Below are positions 26,089 through 34,608 of a DNA stretch of 54,678 bases, one piece after another. This DNA is from Streptomyces sp. SID8352 (GTDB taxonomy: Bacteria; Actinomycetota; Actinomycetes; Streptomycetales; Streptomycetaceae): assembly GCF_009862265.1 (NCBI RefSeq), contig NZ_WWGX01000007.1, positions 1-54,678 on the forward strand. Reading direction: 5' to 3'. A model generated the notes under the pieces. That model had not been told where the DNA came from and ran no database searches. It worked only from the letters and a program-made list of their open reading frames with translations. Numbering within the stretch: the first letter of the stretch is position 1; each line of letters starts with the position of its first letter. Both the position numbers and the translations under genes were made by a program.

Positions 26089-26243
26089 GGGAACCCTTCC
26101 AGGGTCGGGATGGCAGGGGGCTCCCGGGGGCTGCGGGCGGCCGGCGGGAGACGGGTCGGGCGGATCGGCGGGCGGCGGACCGGGCGGTGCCCGGGAGCCG
26201 TGGTGCGGGCGGGAGCCGTGGTGCGGCGGGCTCGCGGGCGGGG

Positions 26244-27281
26244 TCAGGCGCCCCCGAGGACCTGGTTGCAGGACAGGGCGCACCGGCCGCCGCGGTCGCA
26301 GTCGTGCGCGACGACCGGCTCCTCGGAGGCGGCCGGCCAGGCCAGCAGCCGGTTGTGCACCGAGCCCCGGCAGAAGTCGGTGAACTCGGGGTTGCTGGCC
26401 CTGTGGCGGCGGGCCAGGAAGGCGAGGACGGGGTCGAGGACCAGCCAGCGGCCGTCCTCCAGGACCTCGGTCCAGGCGTGCTCCACGCCCACCATGCCGA
26501 GGACGTACCCCTTGCGGGTGCGGGCCGCGAGGCCGGCCCCGCGGGCGTCCCGCGCCATGATCCAGGCGGCCACCTGGCAGTCCACCATGCGGAGTTCGGC
26601 GGCCCGCGCGGGGTCGGCCCGCAGCCGGTCCGGCAGCCAGCCGAACTGGTGGGAGCCGTCGTCGAGGGCGGCGAGCAGCCCGTCGTAGACGGCGCGCACC
26701 GCCTCCGTGCGGGGCTCGGCGGCGGTGCCCCGGGTGACCACGGTGGCGGTCGTCTCGCCCCCGGGACCGGCGGCCGGGCGGACGTCCACCAGGGTCCCGC
26801 CGAGCAGGTCCGGCGCGGGGACGGGCGGCACCTCGCCGGGGCAGCCGGGGGCGTCGCAGGGGGCGGCGAGGCGGACGTGCCAGGTGCGCTCCTTGAGCCA
26901 GCCCTCGCGCGGCCCCGCCGCCATCCGCAGCATCCGCGCCTCGGCCAGCTCGGCCAGCGAGCGGCCCTGCCGCGCGGCGAGCCCGAGGTTGGCGACGTCG
27001 TGGTAGTCCAGCAGGGGCCCGTCCTCGCCCCGCTCCGCGGGCAGCCCCGCCTCGACCAGCGCCGCCACGGTCCCGGCGTCGGTACCGAGCTGCCGGGCGG
27101 CCTCGTCCACGCCGAGGGTCCCCCGGAAGAACTCCCCGGGCACCTTCCGCAGCCGGGCCAGCCCGTCCCGCCAGGCGTCCGGCAGCGCGCCGGGAGCGGG
27201 GGCGCGGGTCCCGGCCGGGGCCGAGGCGGCCCGCGCGGGTGCTCCGGCCGCCTCAGCGGTGGGCGGGGACAGGGGTGTCAT
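26244..27281 (-). CDS. Transglutaminase-like cysteine enzyme with Cys-rich tail
   Basis: The 345-residue protein has a papain-like transglutaminase core near its C-terminus: C235 (RMVDCQVAAW), H268 (GVEHAWTEV) and D283 (LVLDPVLAF) form the expected triad. Residues 1-35 are Ala/Pro-rich. A short HTH-like stretch near 55-110 recalls helical adaptor domains. The last 45 residues carry C304, C328, C334 and C338, perhaps a metal site. In andrimid synthesis a transglutaminase-like enzyme, AdmF, makes an amide between two carrier-bound acyl groups. With two ACPs and two ligases here, a similar amide or ester bond is plausible. The ATG at 27281 overlaps the ligase gene by 29 bases. Confidence 0.75.
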   Translation of the reverse strand: MTPLSPPTAEAAGAPARAASAPAGTRAPAPGALPDAWRDGLARLRKVPGEFFRGTLGVDEAARQLGTDAGTVAALVEAGLPAERGEDGPLLDYHDVANLGLAARQGRSLAELAEARMLRMAAGPREGWLKERTWHVRLAAPCDAPGCPGEVPPVPAPDLLGGTLVDVRPAAGPGGETTATVVTRGTAAEPRTEAVRAVYDGLLAALDDGSHQFGWLPDRLRADPARAAELRMVDCQVAAWIMARDARGAGLAARTRKGYVLGMVGVEHAWTEVLEDGRWLVLDPVLAFLARRHRASNPEFTDFCRGSVHNRLLAWPAASEEPVVAHDCDRGGRCALSCNQVLGGA

Positions 27282-28899
27282 CGCTGGTCTTCCTCTCGTG
27301 CGGCCGTACGGCACCGGCCGCGTTCGGCGGCGGACCCCCGGCGAAGGAACCGAGGAGCAGGGCCGCCTCGGGGCGGCGCACCTTCCAGGTGGCGGTGTGC
27401 GGGATCTCGTCCCAGGTCAGGTGGACCGGCGGGGCGACGGGCGGCAGACCGGCGACGGCCGCCTCCCAGGCCCGCCCGGGCAGCGGGCGGTCGCCCCGGG
27501 TGCAGATCAGCGGCACGGGCGGGCGGCCGTCCTCCATCGGGACGAGCACCGCCTCGGTCAGCTCCGGCACGCGCTCCAGGATCGTGTCCTCCAGCGCCAG
27601 CAGGCTCTCCGTGCCCGGCCGCCGGTCGACGATCCGGTCGAACAGGTGCAGGCACCCGCGGCCGGTGACGACACCCACGTCGCCCATCGCCCACCAGCCG
27701 TCCACCCGCTGGTCGGGCGTGCCGAGGTAGGTCGGGGTGACCGCCGAGGTGCGGGTCATGATGGCGCCGGTCGTCCCGCGCCCCACCGCGCCCGCCCCGC
27801 CCTCCAGGCCGCCGATGCGCACCTTGGAGTGGCCGATCAGCGGACGGCCCACGCAGCGCCCGTCGGCGCAGCGGCGGCCCGGCTCGCGCCGGTAGAACTT
27901 CATCGCCACCGGCCCGGTCTCCGACTGGCCGTACACCTGGACGTACCGTGCGCCACGACGGCCCGCGCGCAGCAGCGTCCGAATGGTCCGCGGATGCGCC
28001 GCGTCGAAGGTGCTGACGAACAGCCGTACGGAGGCCAGCAGTCGGGGCTGCTCATCAGCGATCTCCTCCCAGCGGATGAACGCGTTCGGCACCGTCTCCA
28101 CGACCCCGGGCCGCACCCGGCGCAGCATCAGCGCCGCGTTGTGCGGGTCCGGCTCCGTCATGAAGCCCAGCGGCAGCCCCACCGCGAGCGTCGACACGAT
28201 CGCCGCCACGGTCCGCACGTGCACCGGGGAGATGCAGACCAGGTACGGGTCGCGGACCCGCAGCAGCCGCCCGACGACCGTCTGGGGACGGGCCTGCCCG
28301 GCGAAGGTGAGGGCCGTCTGGAGCACCAGCTTGGGCACCCCGGTCGTGCCGGAGGTGTGGGTGACCAACTGCTCGTCCCCCGGGCCGGGCACGGGCCGTT
28401 CGGGCAGCTCGGCGGGGGGCGCCCCGAGCAGCGGCCGGGCCCCGGCCACCGGGGCGGACCCGGTGTACCAGCGCGCGGGCCCCTCCCCGGCCGCGTCCAG
28501 CCCCTCCAGCACCCCGAGGGAGGCCGCGTGGGCGTCGGTGACCAGCACCGCCGGCCGGGCCCGCGCCACCAGCACCGGCAGGTTCGCCGCCCCCACCGTC
28601 GGGTGGACCAGCACCGGCACGGCGCCGATCCGGGCGCAGGCGAAGGCCAGCAGCGGGATGTCGAAGTTGGGCCGCTTGACGACCATCACCCGGTGGCCCG
28701 GCCCGGCGCCCGCCGAGACGAGCAGCCGGGCCGCGCGGTCCACCAGGTCCGCGAAGGTGACGTAGTCCAGCTCCGTTCCCGCCTCGGGGAACAGGTCGAG
28801 CGGCACGTCCAGGTGGATCGGCACCCGCCCGTGCCGGCGGGCGGCCAGAGCGGGCGCCGAGGGCAGCGCCAGCTCCTCGCGGATGCGGCCGCCGGCCAT
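27253..28899 (-). CDS. ANL-superfamily ligase paired with an ACP
   Basis: The 548-residue protein has THTSGTTGVPK, VYGQSETGPVA, WAMGDVGV and a C-terminal TWKVRR segment with the catalytic lysine. The hinge region reads FDRIVDRRPG, unusual for the superfamily but like the ligase at 4005-5633, so the two are paralogues of one subfamily. The ATG overlaps the ACP stop (ATGA at 28899-28901), so loading of that ACP is the simplest role. The substrate is unknown. Since its paralogue lies with the nitrous-acid genes, the two may activate related substrates. Confidence 0.82.
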   Translation of the reverse strand: MAGGRIREELALPSAPALAARRHGRVPIHLDVPLDLFPEAGTELDYVTFADLVDRAARLLVSAGAGPGHRVMVVKRPNFDIPLLAFACARIGAVPVLVHPTVGAANLPVLVARARPAVLVTDAHAASLGVLEGLDAAGEGPARWYTGSAPVAGARPLLGAPPAELPERPVPGPGDEQLVTHTSGTTGVPKLVLQTALTFAGQARPQTVVGRLLRVRDPYLVCISPVHVRTVAAIVSTLAVGLPLGFMTEPDPHNAALMLRRVRPGVVETVPNAFIRWEEIADEQPRLLASVRLFVSTFDAAHPRTIRTLLRAGRRGARYVQVYGQSETGPVAMKFYRREPGRRCADGRCVGRPLIGHSKVRIGGLEGGAGAVGRGTTGAIMTRTSAVTPTYLGTPDQRVDGWWAMGDVGVVTGRGCLHLFDRIVDRRPGTESLLALEDTILERVPELTEAVLVPMEDGRPPVPLICTRGDRPLPGRAWEAAVAGLPPVAPPVHLTWDEIPHTATWKVRRPEAALLLGSFAGGPPPNAAGAVRPHERKTSDDTPVPAHR

Positions 28900-29183
28900 C
28901 ACCGGCCCCCGGGCAGCGCGGCCGGCAGCCGCGTGGCGTGGGCCACGACGTAGGCGGTCAGGTTGTCGAAGGACGAGATGGCCTCGGCCGACTCGTCGTC
29001 CAGGTCCCACTCGAAGCCGAAGTCGTCCTCGACGGCGGCGAGGAGCTGGATGAAGCCGGCCGAGGTCAGCCCGAGGCTCCACAGCGAGGTGGTGCGCGCC
29101 TCCGGGCCGGAGGGCAGTTCCTCCCCGGTGACCCGGTTCCACACGTCGGTCAGGGCGGCTCGCACCGCGTCGTTGTCGTGCAT
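28899..29183 (-). CDS. Free-standing acyl carrier protein
   Basis: The 94-residue acidic protein has an ACP/PCP pattern with the phosphopantetheine serine S41 in LGLTSAGFIQLL, and an acidic helix after it (EDDFGFEWDLDDES). It lies between the thioester reductase (22 bases upstream) and its overlapping ligase, which suggests a load-modify-release module. Confidence 0.87.
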   Translation of the reverse strand: MHDNDAVRAALTDVWNRVTGEELPSGPEARTTSLWSLGLTSAGFIQLLAAVEDDFGFEWDLDDESAEAISSFDNLTAYVVAHATRLPAALPGGR

Positions 29184-29205
29184 GATTCCTCCGTCGCGGT
29201 CGCGG

Positions 29206-30354
29206 TCAGGCCACGACCGGGTGCAGGGTGCGGATGGGGCCCGACTTCTCGACGTACGCGCGCTGGCGGCGCAGGTAGTAGAGGACGTACTCGGTGACCT
29301 CGTCGAGGTCGAGCGGGGCGTGGCAGGAGCCGGTGCCGCACACGGCCTCGGTGTGGGTGAGGTCGAACCGCTTGGGGTTCTTGAGGTACGAGCCGTAGAA
29401 GACCATGCCCTTGTCGAGCTGTTCGTCCAGGGCGGTGAAGCAGTCGGGGTCGGTGACGTAGTGCGGGGGCCGCAGCCCGACCAGTTCCATGATCCGGTCG
29501 AGGGCCACGTGCACCGGCACGGTGGCGGAGTTGCCGAGGTGGAAGTAGGTCTCCTCGGAGTCGGAGAGCGCGATGCTGACCGCGTTGCGGGCCACGATGT
29601 CGACCGGCACCAGGTTCACCGGGCAGTGCGGGTCGGCGATCAGGTTCAGCCGGGCGTGCGCGAGGAGGGTGCCCAGCTTGCGGCGGGCGAGCTTCTCGAT
29701 CGTCATCATCTGGCGCGCGAAGCCGTACATCCCCGACCAGTTGAGGCCGTGCCGGGTCAGGCTGTGCCCGATGACGATGGTGGGCCGCATGATCCGGACC
29801 CGGTCGAAGCCGTCGGCGGCGCCGCTCACCAGGGCCTCGGCGTGGACCTTGGTCTCCTCGTAGCAGTTGTTGGCGACGGACGGGTCCACGGCGGGCCCCT
29901 CCGCGATGTCGCCCTTCCGCGATCCGGCGACGTAGGCGGTGCTCACGTAGTTGAAGGTGCGGGCCCCCGTCCGGCGGGCCAGCTCCAGCACGTTGCGGGT
30001 GCCGCCGACGTTGAGCGCCTCGATCTCCTCGCGGTACTCCTCCTCGAAGCGCAGCGAGGCGGCGGCGTGCCACAGCTCGTCGACGGCCGGCAGCTCGGCC
30101 GGGTCGACCCCGCAGCCGGGCCGCGCCATGTCGCCGCGGATCGCCCTGGTGCGGGTGACGATGGCCGTCTCCAGATCGGCGCGGCCGTATCCGCGGGCCA
30201 TGCCGATCAGGGCCTCGTGCAGCCGCCGCCGGGCGTCCGCGGAGTCCTCGCCGCGGACCAGGGCGTAGATCTCGCCCTCGGTGCGGTCGAGGAGTTCCAG
30301 GACGACGGCGCCGCCGACGAAACCGGTGGCACCGGTGAGCAGACGTGTGGTCAT
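29206..30354 (-). CDS. Thioester reductase / fatty acyl reductase-like SDR
   Basis: The 382-residue protein has the male-sterility/thioester-reductase NAD(P) domain: GATGFVGG at residues 8-15, the catalytic pair Y165 and K169 (NCYEETKVHAE), and FNYVSTAYVAGSR before it. Such domains release a carrier-bound acyl group as an aldehyde or alcohol. Usually they sit at the end of an NRPS or carboxylic acid reductase; here the domain is a separate protein next to an ACP gene. The C-terminal 80 residues carry KNPKRFDL, seen in fatty acyl reductases of this type. The likely substrate is the acyl-ACP encoded beside it. Confidence 0.82.
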   Translation of the reverse strand: MTTRLLTGATGFVGGAVVLELLDRTEGEIYALVRGEDSADARRRLHEALIGMARGYGRADLETAIVTRTRAIRGDMARPGCGVDPAELPAVDELWHAAASLRFEEEYREEIEALNVGGTRNVLELARRTGARTFNYVSTAYVAGSRKGDIAEGPAVDPSVANNCYEETKVHAEALVSGAADGFDRVRIMRPTIVIGHSLTRHGLNWSGMYGFARQMMTIEKLARRKLGTLLAHARLNLIADPHCPVNLVPVDIVARNAVSIALSDSEETYFHLGNSATVPVHVALDRIMELVGLRPPHYVTDPDCFTALDEQLDKGMVFYGSYLKNPKRFDLTHTEAVCGTGSCHAPLDLDEVTEYVLYYLRRQRAYVEKSGPIRTLHPVVA

Positions 30355-30388
30355 GGTGTTCCCTCCCTTGGTCCTCGCTCCGCGCGGA

Positions 30389-31279
30389 TCACGCGGCGGC
30401 CGGCTCGCGGGCGCCGTCCTCGGACCTGGCGGCCTCGCAGCCGCGGACGAACTCGGCGGTGGCCTTCTGGAAACCGTCCGGGTCGTCGAAGAACGGCACG
30501 TGCCCGGCGCGGGCGAGGGTGACTTCCTGGCTGTTGGGGATGCGCTGCAGGGCGTCCTCGATGACGGAGCGGCTCCAGGCGAAGTCGCCGTCGCCGTTGA
30601 TCAGCAGCGTGGGCTGGGTGAGGGTGGACAGCTTCTCGGGGTCGTCGTCGACGTCCAGGGACGCCTTCAGGCTGTCCGCGATGCCGGTCTTCGACAGCAG
30701 GGACATGAAGTTGTCGCGCAGCGCCAGGTAGGCGGGCTTGCCGCCGGCGTGCACGAGCTGGTCCGGGAAGACCAGCGGGTAGAGCATGTCGAACAGGGCG
30801 GTGGTGCCGCCGTGCTCCAGCGTCGCCAGCCAGTGCTTGCTCAGCAGGATGCGGCGCAGCGTGCCGTTCGGGGAGAACGCCGGGCCGATGAGGACCAGGC
30901 CGGCCACGCGCTCGGGGTACTTGTAGGTGAACTCCCGGGCGATCAGCGTGGAGATGGAGGTGGCGACGAGGTAGGTCTTCTCGATGCCCCGGTGGTCCAG
31001 CAGCCGCCGCAGGTCCTCGACGTGGTCGTCGAAGGTGGTCGGGTTCGGGCCGGGGGAGGAGGCGCCCTGGTTGCGCAGGTCGTAGTTGATCAGGCGGAAT
31101 TCCTTGGCCAGGTCCTGGGTGAAGTTCCCCCAGACGGGGCTCAGGATGTAGAAGTTGTTGATGAAGGTCAGCGGAGCGCCCTCGCCGCTGTCCTCGTAGT
31201 ACAGCTCGCCGCCGTCGGGAAGGGCGATGGCCTCGTGGTTCTTGTAGCGGACGTCGAGGACACCGAAAGTGTTGGACAT
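30389..31279 (-). CDS. Alpha/beta-fold hydrolase
   Basis: The 296-residue protein has the alpha/beta-hydrolase order: oxyanion region near residues 38-50, nucleophile S108 in VATSISTLIA (the GxSxG glycines are Ala106 and Ser110), an acid after INGDGDF, and a catalytic His in RAGHVPF. The degenerate elbow is unusual but the serine is kept. It may be a thioesterase, lactonase or C-C hydrolase. It lies 34 bases upstream of the reductase gene. An intergenic gap of 323 bases separates it from the second hydrolase gene. Confidence 0.8.
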   Translation of the reverse strand: MSNTFGVLDVRYKNHEAIALPDGGELYYEDSGEGAPLTFINNFYILSPVWGNFTQDLAKEFRLINYDLRNQGASSPGPNPTTFDDHVEDLRRLLDHRGIEKTYLVATSISTLIAREFTYKYPERVAGLVLIGPAFSPNGTLRRILLSKHWLATLEHGGTTALFDMLYPLVFPDQLVHAGGKPAYLALRDNFMSLLSKTGIADSLKASLDVDDDPEKLSTLTQPTLLINGDGDFAWSRSVIEDALQRIPNSQEVTLARAGHVPFFDDPDGFQKATAEFVRGCEAARSEDGAREPAAA

Positions 31280-31602
31280 GACCGTTCTCCCTGTCGTTGC
31301 GTGCGGGTCGAAATGGGGGGGCGTACGGATAGCGGGCCGGAACACGGCGCCGGACGGCGGAATTCCGGGAACCGGGGACGGGACCGGAACCACTGGAACC
31401 GGAATTCGGGGAACCGAGTGGATTCCGGTGTTCCGGACCGGGCGTCCCGTGGCACGTTCACCGGGTTCCCTTTTCCTTTCGCCCGGCGGGCCGGAATTCC
31501 CGCCGCCCGGTGGCGGCGGCCGGCCACCGGATTCCGTGCGGAAGGGGAAGCGCCGGAGCGGGCACGGCCGGCGGAAGGGCGGCCGGCCCGGTGCGGGACC
31601 GG
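31280..31602. other. Gap between the two hydrolase genes, rich in GGAACC words
   Basis: No gene is seen. Between 31340 and 31440 the words GGAACC, GGAATTC and CCGGAAC recur in direct and inverted orientation. This could be a minor promoter or regulator region for the operon that starts at 31279, or a spacer. No -35/-10 pair is clear. Confidence 0.45.
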
Positions 31603-32469
31603 CTACCCGGCGGAACCGGCGGCCCGCGCGGCGCCGGCCCCCGCGGAGGGCTCCGCCCCGTCCGCGTTCTGCCGCCAGAAGGCGCGGACATGGGTGAGGA
31701 CCGCCTCGGGCCGCTCCAGCGCGGGCAGCCGGTGGGCGCCCTCGACGACGGCGCAGCGCCCCCGCGGGATGGTGTCGGCGGAGCGCCGGGCGGGCCCGGG
31801 GAGCCACATCGCGTCCTCGCTGCCGGCGATGACCAGGACCGGCGCGGTGATGCCCGGCAGCAGGCCGCTGATGTCCGGGCGGCGCAGCATCATGGCGTGC
31901 ATCGAGCGGTGCATCCCGACCCGGTCGGCGGTGGCGAGGCCGTCCCGCACGATCCGGCGGGCCTCGGGGTCGGTGCGCTTGGACCGCGTGGTGAGCAGGG
32001 CGTCGGCGACCCCGTTCGACAGCGGCGCGATGGGCCCGAACCGCCCGTAGACCCCGGCCAGCAGGCGGGTCTGGAGGCGTTCGGCGGTCTCCAGCGGGGC
32101 GATCGGGGTGGCGATGGTGACGACGCTGCGGCACCGCTCCGGGTGCCGGGCGGCGAAGACCAGGCCGATGTGGCCGCCCCACGCGCTGCCGAGCCAGTCG
32201 ACGGAGCCGATGCCCAGCTCGGTGAGCACCTCGGCGGCGGCGTCCGCGCAGTCCTCCAGGGTGTACCCGGCGGGCGGGCGTCCGCTGCGGCCGTGGCCCG
32301 GGCCGTCGATCAGGACGAGGGTGCGCTCACCGGCGAGCGGACCGGACATGCGCTGCCACTGGAACCGGTCCACCAGCATGCTGTGCCACAGCAGGACCGG
32401 GGGGCCGCTTCCGGCTATTTCCACGAAAAGGTCCCCGACTTTGGTGGGGATGGATTTTGTGCGCGACAT
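31603..32469 (-). CDS. Alpha/beta-fold hydrolase-like protein with Ala at the nucleophile position
   Basis: The 288-residue protein has a clear alpha/beta-hydrolase pattern (PPVLLWHSMLVDRFQWQ, LIDGPGHGRSG, VIAGSEDAMW, VEGAHRLPALE). At the nucleophile elbow it reads LGSAWGGH: in G94-S95-A96-W97-G98 the nucleophile position is Ala96. The acid and histidine are retained. So it either uses non-hydrolytic chemistry (for example a lyase, or binding), uses the neighbouring Ser95, or is a pseudoenzyme. It is the first gene of the minus-strand run that leads to 20323. The ATG at 32469 is preferred to an upstream frame start at 32550. Confidence 0.8.
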   Translation of the reverse strand: MSRTKSIPTKVGDLFVEIAGSGPPVLLWHSMLVDRFQWQRMSGPLAGERTLVLIDGPGHGRSGRPPAGYTLEDCADAAAEVLTELGIGSVDWLGSAWGGHIGLVFAARHPERCRSVVTIATPIAPLETAERLQTRLLAGVYGRFGPIAPLSNGVADALLTTRSKRTDPEARRIVRDGLATADRVGMHRSMHAMMLRRPDISGLLPGITAPVLVIAGSEDAMWLPGPARRSADTIPRGRCAVVEGAHRLPALERPEAVLTHVRAFWRQNADGAEPSAGAGAARAAGSAG

Positions 32470-32923
32470 GTTGGCCACCAATCTCCCGCGTCGTGAGCCG
32501 CCCTCGATCGGCAGCCGACGGGAATGATGGTGTGCCACAGATCGCGACAATGCCGCATGTCGGGAGGGAGTGTGTCAGGTCCCGCCGGAAGCACTCCGGG
32601 AACACCCCGCCCACCCCATTGCACCCGGGTAACGGCACCCCCCGGGGGCCGCCACCGAAGGTGGGGTACGGCCCACCGGACGACCTGACGGAGAAGGTGA
32701 CGGAGAAGATGACAGAGAAAGCCGGGCGGGCCGCGGAGAGGACGGCGCGGAAGGCCCGGGAAACCCCGGACGAACGGCGGAAACAGGCCACCTGACCTGA
32801 CAGACTCCCTTTTCCTCCCTGGTCCGGCCGCCCCTCCCACGGCAGGATTCCACTGTGGCCGCGCTGTGCGGTCGCGCGTCTTACGGCGGGTACGAACACA
32901 CGGGCACGACTAAGGGGATTCAA
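32470..32923. other. Divergent promoter region at the right part of the cluster
   Basis: No gene is seen. The region separates the long minus-strand run from the plus-strand NmrA-like gene and must hold both promoters. A GACGGAGAAG word repeats around 32690-32715. Frames across it give charged, low-complexity peptides without support. No AAACCG-N6-CGGTTT operator is found. Confidence 0.5.
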
Positions 32924-33703
32924 GTGGACGAACCGATTCTGGTGACCGGCGGAACCGGCACGCTCGGACGCTTCGTGGTCGCGCGCCTGCTCGACGCGGG
33001 CCGGACGGTACGCGTGCTGAGCCGGCACGCGCCCCCGTCGGACACCGCCCCGGACACCCGCCAGTGGGCCGTGGGCGACCTGGAGGCCGGCACCGGCGTC
33101 GCCGAGGCGCTGCGCGGCGCGGGCACGGTGGTGCACTGCGCGACCGCCAGCAACGGCAAGAAGGACGTCGCCGCCATGGCGAAGCTGCTGGCGGCGGCGA
33201 AGGAGGCCGGCACCCGGCACCTCGTGTACATCTCCATCGTCGGCTGCGACCAGGTGCCGTTCAGCTACTTCAAGGGCAAGGAGGCGTCGGAGCGGCTCCT
33301 GGAGGAGAGCGGCGTCCCGTACACGATCCTGAGGGCCACGCAGTTCCACGACTTCGTCCGCGCCATCTTCGACGGCACCTCCAAGCTGCCGCTGATGCTC
33401 GCGCCCGGCTTCCGCTACCAGACCATCTCCGCCGCCGAGGTGGCCGGGCGGCTGGCCGAGCTGGCCATCGGCGCCCCCGCCGGACGGGTCGCGGACATGG
33501 GCGGCCCCGAGGTCCGCGAGGCCACCGAGATGGCCCGCGTCTACCTCCGGGCCCAGGGTCGCAGCAAGAAGGTGGTCGCGCTGCGCCTGCCCGGCAAGAC
33601 CTTCCGCGCCTTCCGCGACGGCGGCCACCTGACCGCCTCGCACGCGGTCGGCAAGGGCACCTTCGAGGACTACCTCGCGGAGAAGGCCACCGCCGCCCGG
33701 TGA
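32924..33703 (+). CDS. NmrA-like NAD(P)-binding protein
   Basis: The 259-residue atypical SDR begins VDEPILVTGGTGTLGRFVVARLL (a TGxxGxxG motif in the first 15 residues) and looks like the NmrA/NAD(P)-binding family, with HLVYISIVGCDQVPFSYFKGKE in the middle. Such proteins can be reductases or redox sensors. The GTG at 32924 is chosen because AAGGGG stands about seven bases upstream. Its stop overlaps the GTG of the phosphopantetheinyl transferase gene (GTGA at 33700-33703), so the two are translated together. Confidence 0.8.
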   Translation: MDEPILVTGGTGTLGRFVVARLLDAGRTVRVLSRHAPPSDTAPDTRQWAVGDLEAGTGVAEALRGAGTVVHCATASNGKKDVAAMAKLLAAAKEAGTRHLVYISIVGCDQVPFSYFKGKEASERLLEESGVPYTILRATQFHDFVRAIFDGTSKLPLMLAPGFRYQTISAAEVAGRLAELAIGAPAGRVADMGGPEVREATEMARVYLRAQGRSKKVVALRLPGKTFRAFRDGGHLTASHAVGKGTFEDYLAEKATAAR

Positions 33704-34491
33704 CCGGACCCGGCCCGGCCCACCGCGGCGGCACACCACGGGACGGCACGGCGGCTCGGCCGGACCCGGCACCCCTGTCGCGTCCCTGGCCCCCGGCCGA
33801 CCCGGCGGCCCCGTCGGACCCCTGGGACCCGGCCCGCCTGGCCGCGCTCTACGCCCCCTTCCCCGTCGTCGTCGCCGTCGTGCGGGTGGGCGAGCACCAT
33901 CCGGGTGAACTCCCGCCCGCGCTGCGGCTGTCGGGGGCGGCGGACCGCCGGGTGGCGGAGTACACGGCGGGACGGGTGGCGGCGTACCGGGCGCTGGAGG
34001 AGCTGACCGGCCGGGGCCACTGGGTCGGCCGCGCCGCCTCCGGCGCGCCCGGCTGGCCGCCGGGGACCCGCGGTTCGCTGACGCACAGCCCCACGGCGGC
34101 CGTCTGCGTGGCCGCCCTCACCGACGGCTGCCGGGCGCGCCTCGGCCTGGACGCGGAGCCCCTGTCCTCCGCGCCGGGACTGCACCGCGCCCGGCACCTG
34201 ATCGCCCGCCCGCCGGAGCTGGCCCGCATCGCGGCGGCCCCGGCCGGCGGGGCGGAGCGGGCCGCGCTGCGCCTTTTCTCGGCGAAGGAGGCCGCGTACA
34301 AGGCCGCCCCCGCGGCCCTCCAGCCCCGTCTGACCTTCCGCGGCACGGCCCTCGCCTGGGACCCGGCCGCCGGCCCCACGGTCCGCTTCCACGCCTCCGA
34401 GGGCCTCCCCCCGGCCCTCCGCGTCACCACCGTCCACACCCCCGGCCACGTCCTCTCCGCCGCGCTCCTGCCCCTGCCGGACCGGTCCTGA
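33700..34491 (+). CDS. Sfp-type 4'-phosphopantetheinyl transferase
   Basis: The 263-residue protein shows the Sfp/EntD motifs in order: RGSLTHSPTAAVCVA, LGLDAEPL (magnesium-binding Asp and Glu) and FSAKEAAYKA (catalytic Glu and Lys). It transfers phosphopantetheine from CoA to carrier proteins. The two discrete ACPs of this cluster are the obvious targets. The first 45 residues are Pro/Asp-rich and may be partly untranslated if a later start is used, but the GTGA overlap with the NmrA-like gene supports GTG 33700. It marks the right end of the cluster. Confidence 0.88.
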   Translation: MTGPGPAHRGGTPRDGTAARPDPAPLSRPWPPADPAAPSDPWDPARLAALYAPFPVVVAVVRVGEHHPGELPPALRLSGAADRRVAEYTAGRVAAYRALEELTGRGHWVGRAASGAPGWPPGTRGSLTHSPTAAVCVAALTDGCRARLGLDAEPLSSAPGLHRARHLIARPPELARIAAAPAGGAERAALRLFSAKEAAYKAAPAALQPRLTFRGTALAWDPAAGPTVRFHASEGLPPALRVTTVHTPGHVLSAALLPLPDRS

Positions 34492-34608
34492 CCCAACCGG
34501 CCGTCGTGACGGTCCGCGCGGGCGTACGGAGGACCACCGGCGCGCCGGGCCCGTGCGCGCGGAAGCCACCGGCCGCGGCCCGGGCCCGCCTCCGTACACC
34601 GGTCCGCG

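Noticed and set aside
32457..32795. Small plus-strand frame with a charged Glu/Lys-rich end
   Set aside because: It lies in a divergent promoter region, its start is inside the hydrolase start on the other strand, and the charged part comes from a short repeated word.
34519..34599. Long imperfect inverted repeat with GTACGGAGG and CCTCCGTAC arms between two convergent genes
   Set aside because: The loop is about 60 bases and the arms beyond nine bases are broken; it could act in termination but I cannot support it.
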